Source: Verrucomicrobiota bacterium (GTDB lineage Bacteria > Verrucomicrobiota > Verrucomicrobiia > Limisphaerales > SXTU01). Taken from it: DNA of 32,202 bases. The stretch is taken from the NCBI GenBank assembly GCA_016235545.1, contig JACRKB010000012.1:1-32202 (forward strand), read 5' to 3'. A program made the translations under genes and the position numbers. The notes beneath the pieces are model-generated. The model had not been told where the DNA came from. It was given only the letters and a program-made list of their open reading frames with translations, and did no database searches. Numbering within the stretch: position 1 is the first letter of the stretch; every line of letters starts with the position of its first letter. Shown here one piece after another: positions 13,021-21,674 of the stretch.

Positions 13021-14115
13021 ATGACCCTCATCCTGACCGTCGTGCTGGTGGCGTTGATCTTCGAATATATCAACGGATTCCACGACACGGCCAACTCGAT
13101 CGCCACGGTGGTTTCCACCAAGGTGCTCTCGCCCCGGCAGGCTATCGTGCTGGCGACTGTGACCAACCTCATCGGTGCGCTGATGGGCGTGGCGGTGGCC
13201 AAGACGATCACGAGCGGGCTGGTGGATGCCTCGGTGGTGAGCACGCACACGATCATCTGCGCGCTGCTGGGGGGGATTTTCTGGAACTTGCTGACGTGGT
13301 GGTTTGCGCTGCCGTCCAGCTCCACGCACGCGATGGTGGGCGGGCTGGTGGGCGCGGCGTTCGCTTCCGCGCACGGGAGCGGGTCGGCCATCATCTGGTT
13401 CAAGGAGAAGGCGGGCGCGCCGCTGTGGCGGGCCGACGGGCTGCTGCCCAAGGTGGTTTTACCGATGGTGTCCTCGCCCATCATCGGGATGGTGGTCGGC
13501 TTCCTCGTGATGAGCGCGCTCTACCTGCTGGTGCTCAAGTGGCGGCCCCGCACGGTGACGCAGGCCTTCGGGAAACTTCAAATTTTCAGCGCGGCCTACA
13601 TGGGATGGAGCCACGGGCAGAATGACGCGCAGAAGACGATGGGGATCATCGCGCTGGCCCTGCTGGCGGGCACGAAGGCGGGCGATCTGGCCGCCGCTCC
13701 GGAGTGGCTGGGCTTTCTGAAGATTGAGACGCTCGGCCCGAACAAGGACCAAATCCCCATCTGGATCAAGGCAACCTGCGCGCTGACGATGGCGGCGGGC
13801 ACGGCGGCCGGGGGCTGGCGCATCATCCGCACGCTGGGCCACAAGCTGGTGAAGCTTCAGCCGATCCACGGCTTCGCCGCCGAGACCACCGCCGCCAGCG
13901 TGCTCGCCGGGGCCGCGATGCTGGGGATGCCTGTCTCCACCACGCACGCGATCACGACGAGCATCATGGGCGTGGGCGCGGCCAAGCGGTTCAACGCGAT
14001 CAAGTGGAGCGTGGTCGAGCGCATCGTCTGGGCGTGGGTGCTGACTCTGCCGGCCACGGCGTTCGTGGCCTACCTGCTCATGCGGCTGTGCCAGATGGCG
14101 GGCTGGGTGAGGTGA
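13021..14115 (+). CDS. Inorganic phosphate transporter, PiT family
   Basis: This 364-aa polytopic membrane protein shows the duplicated PiT signatures: GFHDTANSIATVVSTK early and MGWSHGQNDAQKTMGII in the second half, each followed by long hydrophobic helices. The halves are also related through PSSSTHAMVGGLVGA and PVSTTHAITTSIMGVG. It would move metal-phosphate with protons or sodium across the inner membrane. It is co-transcribed with the DUF47 gene. The length is at the short end, as in many bacterial PiT proteins with a reduced central loop. Confidence 0.95.
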   Translation: MTLILTVVLVALIFEYINGFHDTANSIATVVSTKVLSPRQAIVLATVTNLIGALMGVAVAKTITSGLVDASVVSTHTIICALLGGIFWNLLTWWFALPSSSTHAMVGGLVGAAFASAHGSGSAIIWFKEKAGAPLWRADGLLPKVVLPMVSSPIIGMVVGFLVMSALYLLVLKWRPRTVTQAFGKLQIFSAAYMGWSHGQNDAQKTMGIIALALLAGTKAGDLAAAPEWLGFLKIETLGPNKDQIPIWIKATCALTMAAGTAAGGWRIIRTLGHKLVKLQPIHGFAAETTAASVLAGAAMLGMPVSTTHAITTSIMGVGAAKRFNAIKWSVVERIVWAWVLTLPATAFVAYLLMRLCQMAGWVR

Positions 14116-14232
14116 AGGGGGAAGTTGAAAGTTGAAAGTGCGCCAGCGGAGGGGCTGGGGGCAGGGTTCAACTGGTTCCTCGCTGATTTGAGTGGATTGG
14201 ATTCAGGGTGAAGGCGGGGTCGCTGGCAGGCA

Positions 14233-14450
14233 TCCCGGAGGGATGGTGGAACTTAGCCGGGGGTGAGGAGCGTCAGCGACGCTACCCCCGGAACCGCAGC
14301 CATCAGGTTCCGACCCCAGCGGGGTCGCGGAAACCCGTGCTCGCGTTGGCTTTTCCTGCACCCCGCTGGGGTGCCGTGGCGTTTGGGGCAAGTTCACCGG
14401 GGGTGCCGCTCACGCTCTACCCCCGGCTAAGTTCCAAGCTCCCTCCGGGA
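14233..14450. mobile_element. MITE-like element with 32-bp imperfect terminal inverted repeats
   Basis: Termini 14233-14264 and 14419-14450 are inverted repeats with 29 of 32 positions matching. The interior holds further palindromes (for example around the CCCCAGCGGGG and CCCCGCTGGGG blocks at about 14312-14375) and no reading frame. It fills most of the 394-nt gap between the PiT gene and the LarA-like gene (14116-14509). Outside it, GTTGAAAGTTGAAAG (14124-14138) and its reverse complement (14501-14515) form an outer inverted pair. Confidence 0.65.
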
Positions 14451-14509
14451 GAGGATCCTTCGCCCGCTGAGTTTCATTCCACTCAAAACAGCGGAGAACC
14501 TTTCAACTT

Positions 14510-15787
14510 TCAACCTTCAACCCTGCTTGTCCCCGGCAGCATCCCCTGCGCGTCGAACTCCAGCTCGCGCGGCTCGGTGAGGATTTCCAGGTCGCTCCGC
14601 TCGCGCGCCAGCGACAGGAACGCCTCGCCACATTCCACTTCCTCCACGCGCAGCGTGTTCCGTATCCACAGCAGCTTCACCTGCGGCGGCTCGACGAGGC
14701 CCACGGTGGCCAGCGCCACGTCCAGCAGCTCGCGGTCGGTGTCGTAGTGCGGCGGGATCATCGCCACCTGCGGATAGCACGCGGTGGCGACGTTGATGTA
14801 GGTCACGCGTTTGTCCATCGCCTCGACGACGCGTGTGAGGCAGAACTCGGACTTGCCCAGGCCCGTCGCGTTGCCATGCGTCTGCTCGGTGAGGCTGCGG
14901 ATGGCGATCTTCTTCACCTTTGGAAACTCATGTTCCTCGGTCCAGTGCTCGTAGCGCTTGCGGCCAATGACGTTCGTGTCCATGCCGCAGCCGGAAATCT
15001 CCTTGCCGATCTCGTCCACCAGGAGGAGGTCCGCGTGGTTGAAGGGCAGGCGCGGAAGCCATTTCCCAGCGAGTGCGAGCAGCTCCTTGTCCTGCGCCTC
15101 CAGCTCTTGCGGCAGCACTGCGCGGATGAGGCCCGTCTCGTCGTAGGCGTTCTCCACGATGCCCAGGCCGGCAAGGATGCGGCCCTTCTCGATGACCCGC
15201 CGGCCCACGCTGCGGACGATCTGGTCGAACGAGTAGTCAACAAACGCGCGGTGGTAAATCTTCGCGCCCTCGTGCTTGCCCAGGCCGATGAGCAGCATCT
15301 TCATCAAGCCGCTCTGGTGGTCACCGAAAAGTTCTGTGTGCGGCTTCACACGGCCCACGACGACGACGTGGTCCGCTCCGAGCGCGTCTCGCCCGAAGTG
15401 GACGGGGATGCCCTCTGCCGTGCGGTCGAGCACGACGGTCTCCATGCTCGTGCGGACGGGGCAGCCGCAGAACTCCTGGGTGACGCCGTAGTTTGTGAGG
15501 ATGGCGCGCTGCCCCTCCGGCGTGCCGCCTCCGTGGCGTCCCATCGCGGCGACGATGAACGGCTGCGCGCCCGCAGCGCGGAAGAAATCCACCGTGGCCT
15601 TGAGGATGACCGCAATGTTCGTGATGCCCCGGCTGCCCGCAGTGATGGCGACTGTCTGCCCCGGATGCACGCGGCGGGCCACGCCGATGCGCGTCAACTC
15701 CGCCTGCACCGTCCCCGCCGCATCCGCGACGAGCGGTCGCTCAAACGTCTGGCGGACGCGGAAGATTCTCGGATAGCGGGCGGACAC
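14510..15787 (-). CDS. LarA-like (DUF2088) nickel-dependent racemase-family protein
   Basis: This 425-aa protein resembles the LarA N-terminal DUF2088 domain and its partner domain. Visible blocks are PGQTVAITAGSRGITN, VAAMGRHGGGTPEGQ, VVVGRVKPHTELFG and GLMKMLLIGLGKHEGAKIYH, with conserved histidines suited to metal or cofactor contact. LarA itself racemises lactate using a pincer nickel cofactor, while many DUF2088 paralogues act on other 2-hydroxyacids or are uncharacterised. The start is GTG at 15787. No larB, larC or larE gene is in the window, so the cofactor and substrate are open. Confidence 0.75.
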   Translation of the reverse strand: MSARYPRIFRVRQTFERPLVADAAGTVQAELTRIGVARRVHPGQTVAITAGSRGITNIAVILKATVDFFRAAGAQPFIVAAMGRHGGGTPEGQRAILTNYGVTQEFCGCPVRTSMETVVLDRTAEGIPVHFGRDALGADHVVVVGRVKPHTELFGDHQSGLMKMLLIGLGKHEGAKIYHRAFVDYSFDQIVRSVGRRVIEKGRILAGLGIVENAYDETGLIRAVLPQELEAQDKELLALAGKWLPRLPFNHADLLLVDEIGKEISGCGMDTNVIGRKRYEHWTEEHEFPKVKKIAIRSLTEQTHGNATGLGKSEFCLTRVVEAMDKRVTYINVATACYPQVAMIPPHYDTDRELLDVALATVGLVEPPQVKLLWIRNTLRVEEVECGEAFLSLARERSDLEILTEPRELEFDAQGMLPGTSRVEG

Positions 15788-15860
15788 GGCAGGACGCTAG
15801 CAGCGGGGGACGCGGAGGAAAGCCGATTTACCCGCGACCACCCAGGAGCAATCTGCCGGA

Positions 15861-16138
15861 CTCCTGCTCGTAATCCTGAGCTTAACCGGGACTATTCTTT
15901 AGCCACGGATGGAACACAGATGAAACACGGATGGGGGCGAGGAAAACGCATCCTCCCAAGGAGCTGCACGCGCACACCAAACGGTGGGGGCGGCCACCGC
16001 AGGCATCGTCAAGACGTCGCCTGCTCTTCCGTGTTGAATCCGTGTTCCATCCGTGGCTCAACTGCATTGTTCCGGCTTAATCCTGCTTCGCCGTATTCCC
16101 CCGAAGAGCACGATTAGGATCAGGATTACGAGCAGGAG
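15861..16138. mobile_element. Foldback/MITE-like element with nested inverted repeats
   Basis: The outer arms 15861-15879 and 16120-16138 are perfect 19-bp inverted repeats. Inside them, 15901-15917 and 16042-16058 form a second perfect 17-bp pair (AGCCACGGATGGAACAC and its complement). The core is GC-rich with no convincing gene. A related inner pair occurs at 26541-26674. It accounts for most of the 478-nt gap 15788-16265; the remainder before 16266 shows no other feature. Confidence 0.65.
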
Positions 16139-16265
16139 AGGCTTCAGACACCCTCCGTGATTCATCCGTGGCTCAACCTCATCTTCCCTGACAAAAGATT
16201 CGCTTTGACGCCGGGGGCCACGCGGATTGAACTCACCAACAGCAGCAACACCCAACATTCCCACC

Positions 16266-17132
16266 ATGACAAACTCCCTCTCCCGCCGCTCCGCCCTTGC
16301 CACCATCGCGACCACTGCGGCCCTCGCCCACCGCCTCACCGCCGCTGATGCCGCCGCCAAGACACGCGTCAATCATTCCGTCTGCAAATGGTGCTACCCG
16401 AAGATCGCGCTCGAGGACTTGTGCAAGTCCGCGAAGGACATCGGCCTCTCCTCCATCGAGCTGCTGGAGCCGGCGGACTTCGCCACTGTGAAGAAGCACA
16501 ACCTGCACTGCGCGATGGTCAGCTTCCCCCAGAAGAACGGCATCGGACGCATCGAGAAGGCGTTCAATCGTATCGAGCACCACGACACACTCGTCGAGAT
16601 TTACACCGAGCGGCTCCAGCAATGCGCCGGCGCCGGCTTCAGGAAACTCATCTGCTTCTCCGGCAACCGCGCCGGCCTCGACGACGAGACCGGTCTGAAG
16701 AACTGCGCCATAGGCTTGAAGCGCCTCCTTCCACTTGCTGAGAAGCACCGCATCACTCTCGTGATGGAGCTGCTCAACAGCCGCGTGAACCACAAGGATT
16801 ACCAGTGCGACAAGTCTGCGTGGGGCGTCGCGCTCTGCAAGGCCGTCGGCTCCGAGCATTTCAGGCTCCTCTACGACATCTACCACATGCAGATCATGGA
16901 GGGCGATGTCATTGCCACCATCAAGCGCGACCACGCGTATTTTGCGCACTACCACACCGGCGGCGTGCCGGGCCGCAACGAGATAGACGACACGCAGGAG
17001 CTGAACTACCCCGCCATCATGCGCGCGATCGTGGCCACCGGCTACACCGGCCATGTGGGCCAGGAGTTCATCCCCAAGCGCCCTGACGCGCTGGCCTCCC
17101 TCAAGCAAGGCGTGAAGATTTGCGATGTGTGA
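16266..17132 (+). CDS. Hydroxypyruvate isomerase-like TIM-barrel protein, Tat-exported
   Basis: This 288-aa sugar-phosphate isomerase/epimerase-fold protein has an N-terminal twin-arginine signal (SRRSALATIATTAALAHRLTAADA). Residues after about 30 match the hydroxypyruvate isomerase group: VNHSVCKWCYPKI, LVMELLNSR with a likely catalytic Glu, LLYDIYHMQIMEGD, HYHTGGVPGRNEID, and GQEFIPKR with the second Glu. I use ATG 16266, which places the Arg pair near the N-terminus. Secreted versions of this family are common in Planctomycetota/Verrucomicrobiota and their substrates are mostly unknown, so true hydroxypyruvate isomerase activity is not assured. Confidence 0.85.
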   Translation: MTNSLSRRSALATIATTAALAHRLTAADAAAKTRVNHSVCKWCYPKIALEDLCKSAKDIGLSSIELLEPADFATVKKHNLHCAMVSFPQKNGIGRIEKAFNRIEHHDTLVEIYTERLQQCAGAGFRKLICFSGNRAGLDDETGLKNCAIGLKRLLPLAEKHRITLVMELLNSRVNHKDYQCDKSAWGVALCKAVGSEHFRLLYDIYHMQIMEGDVIATIKRDHAYFAHYHTGGVPGRNEIDDTQELNYPAIMRAIVATGYTGHVGQEFIPKRPDALASLKQGVKICDV

Positions 17133-17273
17133 CTCTGGAAGCTGCGGTTGATTTTGCCACGAAAGGGCGCAGAGGGCGCGAGGAAGCAGTTCAAGCTCGA
17201 AGCACACGCCACCATTCCACCCTTTGCTGGATTGTCAGTCGAAGTAAGTGGCCGGCCAGCTCTGCTTTCGGGA

Positions 17274-19775
17274 TCACTCGCGCACCGTGGCCTGCAACTT
17301 CTGCTTCAGCGCGTCCACGGCCTTGGTGTGCGAAGCACTCACGTCGCTATCCGTCAACGTCTTGTCGGCGGCGCGGTAGGTGAAGGCGTAGGCGAGGCTC
17401 TTCTGGCCGGCGGGCACGTTCTTGCCCCGGAACACGTCGAACAATTCCACGCTCTCCAAGTTCGCGGGCTTGGCCTGCTTCACGGCCTGAAGCACGGCGT
17501 CGTGTGTGGTGGCCTCGGGCACGAGCATTGCCACGTCGCGTCGGCTCGCCGGGAATTGAGGCAGCACTTTGAAGGACTTGCTGTCGTTGCCGCGCGCGAT
17601 GAGTTCATCAAGCCGGAGCTCGGCGAGAAACACGGCGTCACGCAGGTCGTAATCCTTCGCGAGCGCTGGCAGGAGTTGGCCGAGTTCGCCGAGCTGCACC
17701 TTGCCGCCGAGCGTGATCGCGGCCGATTCGAGGAATATTGCGGTCGGCTCGGCGCGCTTGCCGAACATGATGCCGCGCAGACCGAAGTGCTCCAGCAGGT
17801 CCTCGACGAGGCCCTTCAAGTCCATCGCGTCGAACTTCGCGTCGCGGTCGTCGCCGCTCCAGAAGGCCAGCGCGCGCTGGCCGGTCAGAGCGATGGCGAC
17901 GCGGCGCTCCTCGACTGGAGCGCGGACGCCCACGTCCGCTGCTGCTGCGCCTCCGGTGGGATTACGGATGTGGGCGTCCGCGCTCCTGAACACGCGGCCA
18001 ATCTCGAACAACGCCACATCGTGGTTCTTGCGGTGGAGGTTGTGCCGGAGAGAATGGAGCAGGCCGGGCAGCAATGAGGGCCGCAGTAAATCCATGTCCG
18101 AACTGAGCGGGTTGGCCAGCAGAACCAATTCCGTATTCCGCATTCCGCATTCCGCACTAGAAATGAGCGTCTGGCCTTGCGCCTCGTTCAGGCCGAGGCC
18201 GGTGAGGAGGCGACGCACGTCGGCAAGCTGGTCATACACCGCGTCAAAAGCATTCGTGCCGACTGCGCCACGCGGGGGTGTGCTGGGAATCTTGTCCACG
18301 CCGTGCAGGCGCGCGATTTCCTCGATGAGGTCCACCTCGCGCTTCAGGTCCACGCGGAAGCTCGGGATGCGAAAGCTGGTGGCGACCGCGCCTCTTTCGT
18401 CGTGCCCAATCTGCGCGTGAAATTCCAAGTCGAGGCTTTGGAGCATTTGAACCTGCTTGTCGCCGGGAATCTCCACGCCGAGCAGCGCATTGGTCTTGTC
18501 GTGCTTGAGGCAAATCACCTTCGGCTCGGCGGGCTTCGGATATGCGTCCACCACGCCGGGCACGAGCGTGCCGCCAGCCGTTTCAAGAATGAGCTGCGCC
18601 GCGCGCTGGCTGGCGTAGTCCGCGATGCCCACATCACAGCCGCGCTCGAAGCGGTAGCTGGACTCGCTTCGCAGGCCGAGGGCCTTGCTGGTGCGGCGGA
18701 TGTTGGTCGGGAGGAAGTAGGCGCTCTCGATGAGCACGTCGCGCGTTGCGTCACAAATCTCAGTGTTCGCGCCGCCCATGACGCCGGCGAGGGCGATGCC
18801 CTTCTGCTCGTCGGCGATGAGGAGCATGTCGCTGGTCAGCGTGCGCTCCTGATTGTCGAGAGCCTTGAACTTCTCCTCCGCCGTGGCGCGGCGCACGACG
18901 ATGGTGGGCTTGCCGTCTCCGCTCTTGGCGATGAGGTGGTAGTCGAACGCGTGCAGCGGCTGGCCGGTCTCCAGCATCACGTAGTTCGTCACGTCCACGA
19001 CGTTGCTGATGCTGCGGATGCCGACCTTCTCCAGCGTTTGCCGCAGCCAGTCGGGACTGGGCCCGACCTTCACGCCCGTCACCACGCGCGCGGTGTAGCG
19101 CGGGCAAAGCTCCGGCTCCTGCAACTTCACCGCGACGAACATGCCGACTTCCCCACTGACTACTGAACACTGGCCACTGATTACTGGCAGCTTGAGTGCG
19201 TTCCCCGTCAGCGCCGCGATCTCCCGCGCGATGCCGATGACGCTGTTGAGGTCAGGCCGGTTCGGCGTGACTTCAAGGTCATACACCACGTCGCTGCCCG
19301 CGCGGCCGAGATGCTCGGCGAACGGTTGGCCGACCTTCGCGTTCGGCGGCAGGATGATGATGCCGTCGCCGTCCTCGCCGAGGCCGAGTTCCTTGTTCGA
19401 GCACATCATGCCCTGGCTGACGACGCCGAAGACTTTGCGTTCCTTGATGACGAACGGCTCCTTCTCGCCGGCCTTCAGTGGTAGTGCGAAGTTCGGGAGA
19501 ATGACCGCGACCTTGTCGCCCGGCTGGTGGTTCTGCGCGCCGCAAATGATCGTGCGCTCGCCCGTGCCGTCGGCGACGCGGTTGACGGAGAGCTTGTCCG
19601 AGCCGGCGACCTTGTCCTTGGTGAGCACCTGCCCGACGACGACGCCCGCGAACTCGCCGCCAAGCTTCTGCACGCCCTCGACTTCGAGGCCGAGCATGGT
19701 GAGCCGCTCCGCGAGCTCCTCGGGCGACCAGTTGAAATCAACGTATTGCTTGAGCCAGTTAAGGGTGACTTTCAT
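17274..19775 (-). CDS. pheT: Phenylalanine--tRNA ligase beta subunit
   Basis: This 833-aa beta subunit of the (alpha-beta)2 PheRS starts MKVTLNWLKQYVDF. A tRNA-binding EMAP-like domain (about 40-150) is followed by B3/4 editing and B5 domains and a C-terminal FDX-ACB anticodon-binding domain (RRDVAMLVPEATT...VELFDVFRG to the end). Its ATG overlaps the stop of the methyltransferase gene (ATGA). It is somewhat long, because three stretches look like repeat-derived in-frame insertions: SGQCSVVSGE (DNA near 19153-19187), SAECGMRNTEL (18128-18155) and SADAHIRNPTGGAAAADVGV (17917-17986). All keep the frame and the gene appears functional. Confidence 0.96.
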   Translation of the reverse strand: MKVTLNWLKQYVDFNWSPEELAERLTMLGLEVEGVQKLGGEFAGVVVGQVLTKDKVAGSDKLSVNRVADGTGERTIICGAQNHQPGDKVAVILPNFALPLKAGEKEPFVIKERKVFGVVSQGMMCSNKELGLGEDGDGIIILPPNAKVGQPFAEHLGRAGSDVVYDLEVTPNRPDLNSVIGIAREIAALTGNALKLPVISGQCSVVSGEVGMFVAVKLQEPELCPRYTARVVTGVKVGPSPDWLRQTLEKVGIRSISNVVDVTNYVMLETGQPLHAFDYHLIAKSGDGKPTIVVRRATAEEKFKALDNQERTLTSDMLLIADEQKGIALAGVMGGANTEICDATRDVLIESAYFLPTNIRRTSKALGLRSESSYRFERGCDVGIADYASQRAAQLILETAGGTLVPGVVDAYPKPAEPKVICLKHDKTNALLGVEIPGDKQVQMLQSLDLEFHAQIGHDERGAVATSFRIPSFRVDLKREVDLIEEIARLHGVDKIPSTPPRGAVGTNAFDAVYDQLADVRRLLTGLGLNEAQGQTLISSAECGMRNTELVLLANPLSSDMDLLRPSLLPGLLHSLRHNLHRKNHDVALFEIGRVFRSADAHIRNPTGGAAAADVGVRAPVEERRVAIALTGQRALAFWSGDDRDAKFDAMDLKGLVEDLLEHFGLRGIMFGKRAEPTAIFLESAAITLGGKVQLGELGQLLPALAKDYDLRDAVFLAELRLDELIARGNDSKSFKVLPQFPASRRDVAMLVPEATTHDAVLQAVKQAKPANLESVELFDVFRGKNVPAGQKSLAYAFTYRAADKTLTDSDVSASHTKAVDALKQKLQATVRE

Positions 19776-20743
19776 TTCAAAGCTTTCTTCTTGGTTCGCA
19801 CAGCTCGAACCCGGTAGGCGACTGGCTTCTCGTTCAAAACCAACGCCTCTTCCGTCATAGCGGGCGCGTGAACGCACTCGAAGCTGGAGGACGAGAACAG
19901 GTTTTGGTTCTCGTCGAGAATCCGGCGTGCCGTCATGCGGCAATACTCGGTGTCAATCTCAATGCCGATGCTGTTTCGGCTCCACTTCATCGCTGCCAAC
20001 ATCGAAGTGCCGCTGCCGCAAAACGGGTCAAGCACCGTGTCGCCCTGGAAGGAGAACATCCTAACAAGACGTGTTGCGAGTTCGAGTGGGTAGGGAGCGG
20101 GATGCTCGCGGGTTGAAGCGCCTGTAACGGTCCAGATTTGCCGGAACCACTCATTGAACTCGGCCTTGGGAATCATGCTCAAGCGGCGCTGTTCTTCAGT
20201 GGGCTGGCGATAGCCGCCGGGCTTGCGCTGCATTAGGATGAACTCGATGTCGTTCTTCACGATGGCGTTTGGCTCGTAGGGCTTGCCGAGGAACTTGCTG
20301 CTCGTGTTTGCCTCGAACGCCGCGTTGGAAATCTTGTGCCAGATGATGGTGTTGAGGTTGTCGAAGCCCAGCTTGCGGCAGATGACGCAAATGTCGGCGT
20401 GCAACGGGACAACGACATGGCGCCCATGCTCCTTGCGCGAAAGGCAAACATCGCCGACGACGCAGACGAGCCGCCCGCCTGGAACTAGCACACGGTAAGC
20501 CTCGGACCAGACGCGCCGGAGGTCGTCCAGAAACTCCTCGTAGTCTAGGATGTGACCCATCTGGCCGGGGCTGTCGTTGTAGCGCTTCAGCTTCCAATAG
20601 GGCGGCGACGTGACCACCAGATGCACCGATTGCTCCGCAATGTAGGGAAAGCTCCGCGCGTCGCCTTGATAGAGGCGGTGAGTGGTCGGAGCGCTGTTGG
20701 TTGCGGATGGCTTCATTGGCTCAAGTTTTGAATCTTGCAGCAT
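19772..20743 (-). CDS. Site-specific DNA methyltransferase
   Basis: This 323-aa enzyme is an N6-adenine or N4-cytosine DNA methyltransferase. The catalytic motif TSPPYW is at 45-50 and the AdoMet-binding DPFCGSGT at 239-246, the motif order of the beta class. The start at 20743 overlaps the endonuclease end by 23 nt; an in-frame ATG at 20716 just after that stop is an equally good alternative. The stop overlaps the pheT start (ATGA). Beside an XhoI/PaeR7I-type endonuclease it most likely protects CTCGAG sites; the specificity is inferred from the partner. Confidence 0.9.
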   Translation of the reverse strand: MLQDSKLEPMKPSATNSAPTTHRLYQGDARSFPYIAEQSVHLVVTSPPYWKLKRYNDSPGQMGHILDYEEFLDDLRRVWSEAYRVLVPGGRLVCVVGDVCLSRKEHGRHVVVPLHADICVICRKLGFDNLNTIIWHKISNAAFEANTSSKFLGKPYEPNAIVKNDIEFILMQRKPGGYRQPTEEQRRLSMIPKAEFNEWFRQIWTVTGASTREHPAPYPLELATRLVRMFSFQGDTVLDPFCGSGTSMLAAMKWSRNSIGIEIDTEYCRMTARRILDENQNLFSSSSFECVHAPAMTEEALVLNEKPVAYRVRAVRTKKKALK

Positions 20744-21449
20744 GAGCCGCCAGCGACTTGGCGAATTGGAGGAACATCAAATCCTCCGCTGGCTCAGTGA
20801 ATCTACCCTTCAAACCAGCCTTCTGCTCCGAGAGCAGACAGGCGGCTGCGTCGTAATGCCGCTCGCGGACTAGCTTACGGCAAAAGAGTTCGTAGCGCTT
20901 GCCATAGGAAGCGTTGACGAATTCCGGGAAAACTTTGAAGTGTGGCTCCCTAACCTTCACCGGCCGGCGGGAACCATCGCAATCCTCCAGCAGGAAGATG
21001 TAGCCGAGCCACGGACGGATGGTCTTGTTGAAAGCGCCTTCGCGAAACGCGGTCCACAAGTCCAACGCGCTGCCCATCGCCTCTTCGGTCCGGTTGTTGA
21101 AATTGTTTCCGAACGACGGGCCAACTTGCGACTTTGTTTCCAGAGCTGTGACTAGTTGGGAGTCGCACACGACGAGCAAATCCCACTCTTTGGTCGGCCG
21201 GAAGAAGCCGGGCAATTCGAGCGCCGTGTTGTGATGGATGTGCTTCTCATTGATGCCCGCCTCGACAATCAGCTCAGTCACCAGTGCAACGAACCCGTCC
21301 ATCTGGGCCCCGCCGGTGACCGCGCTGCGGGCACCCTGGTCACGCTGGCCGGACGCGCCTTGCTTCGCTGACTGGCGTTGGCGAGTAGCCCAATAGCTCG
21401 CGACAGCTTTGGCAACGCGGCGGTCCAGGTCGGTTGAGGTGTGGTTCAT
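20721..21449 (-). CDS. Type II restriction endonuclease, XhoI/PaeR7I family
   Basis: This 242-aa protein shows the family blocks SYWATRQRQ, SAVTGGAQMDGF, ALELPGFFRPTKEWDLLVV and ALETKSQVGPSFGNNFNNRTEEAMGSA. Asp90, Glu104 and Lys106 form a PD-(D/E)xK-type active site. XhoI and PaeR7I cut CTCGAG, so that site is the expected target. Length agrees with the family. It sits 14 nt after a small gene and overlaps the methyltransferase, inside the pheS-pheT operon. Confidence 0.85.
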   Translation of the reverse strand: MNHTSTDLDRRVAKAVASYWATRQRQSAKQGASGQRDQGARSAVTGGAQMDGFVALVTELIVEAGINEKHIHHNTALELPGFFRPTKEWDLLVVCDSQLVTALETKSQVGPSFGNNFNNRTEEAMGSALDLWTAFREGAFNKTIRPWLGYIFLLEDCDGSRRPVKVREPHFKVFPEFVNASYGKRYELFCRKLVRERHYDAAACLLSEQKAGLKGRFTEPAEDLMFLQFAKSLAAHAARFKT

Positions 21450-21463
21450 TGAATTCGGGTTCG

Positions 21464-21667
21464 TCAGAACGGCGCGGGTTGCCCATAGAGTCGCCGAAAG
21501 AGCTGGCGCTTAAATTCCATCGGTGAAAGTCCCGCCGGGAGAGAGGCCACGACCATTTCTCGTGCGGCATCGAACGAGCGCACGCCCATCATGAATCGTT
21601 CCTCGCCGGAACAAGCCATGATTCGCTCTCGGATGAGCGCGGCTATTTCTGGAGGAGTGTCAGTCAT
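21464..21667 (-). CDS. Small conserved-looking protein (67 aa) of unknown function
   Basis: It starts 7 nt after the pheS stop and ends 14 nt before the endonuclease start. It reads PPEIAALIRERIMACSGEERFMMGVRSFDAAREMVVASLPAGLSPMEFKRQLFRRLYG, helical, with the look of a small family I have seen as hypothetical proteins beside unrelated genes. There is no helix-turn-helix, so a restriction control protein is not supported. Confidence 0.7.
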   Translation of the reverse strand: MTDTPPEIAALIRERIMACSGEERFMMGVRSFDAAREMVVASLPAGLSPMEFKRQLFRRLYGQPAPF

Positions 21668-21674
21668 GGCGGGG

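Noticed and set aside
21464..21667. Restriction control (C) protein
   Set aside because: The 67-aa sequence has no helix-turn-helix pattern and begins right after pheS.
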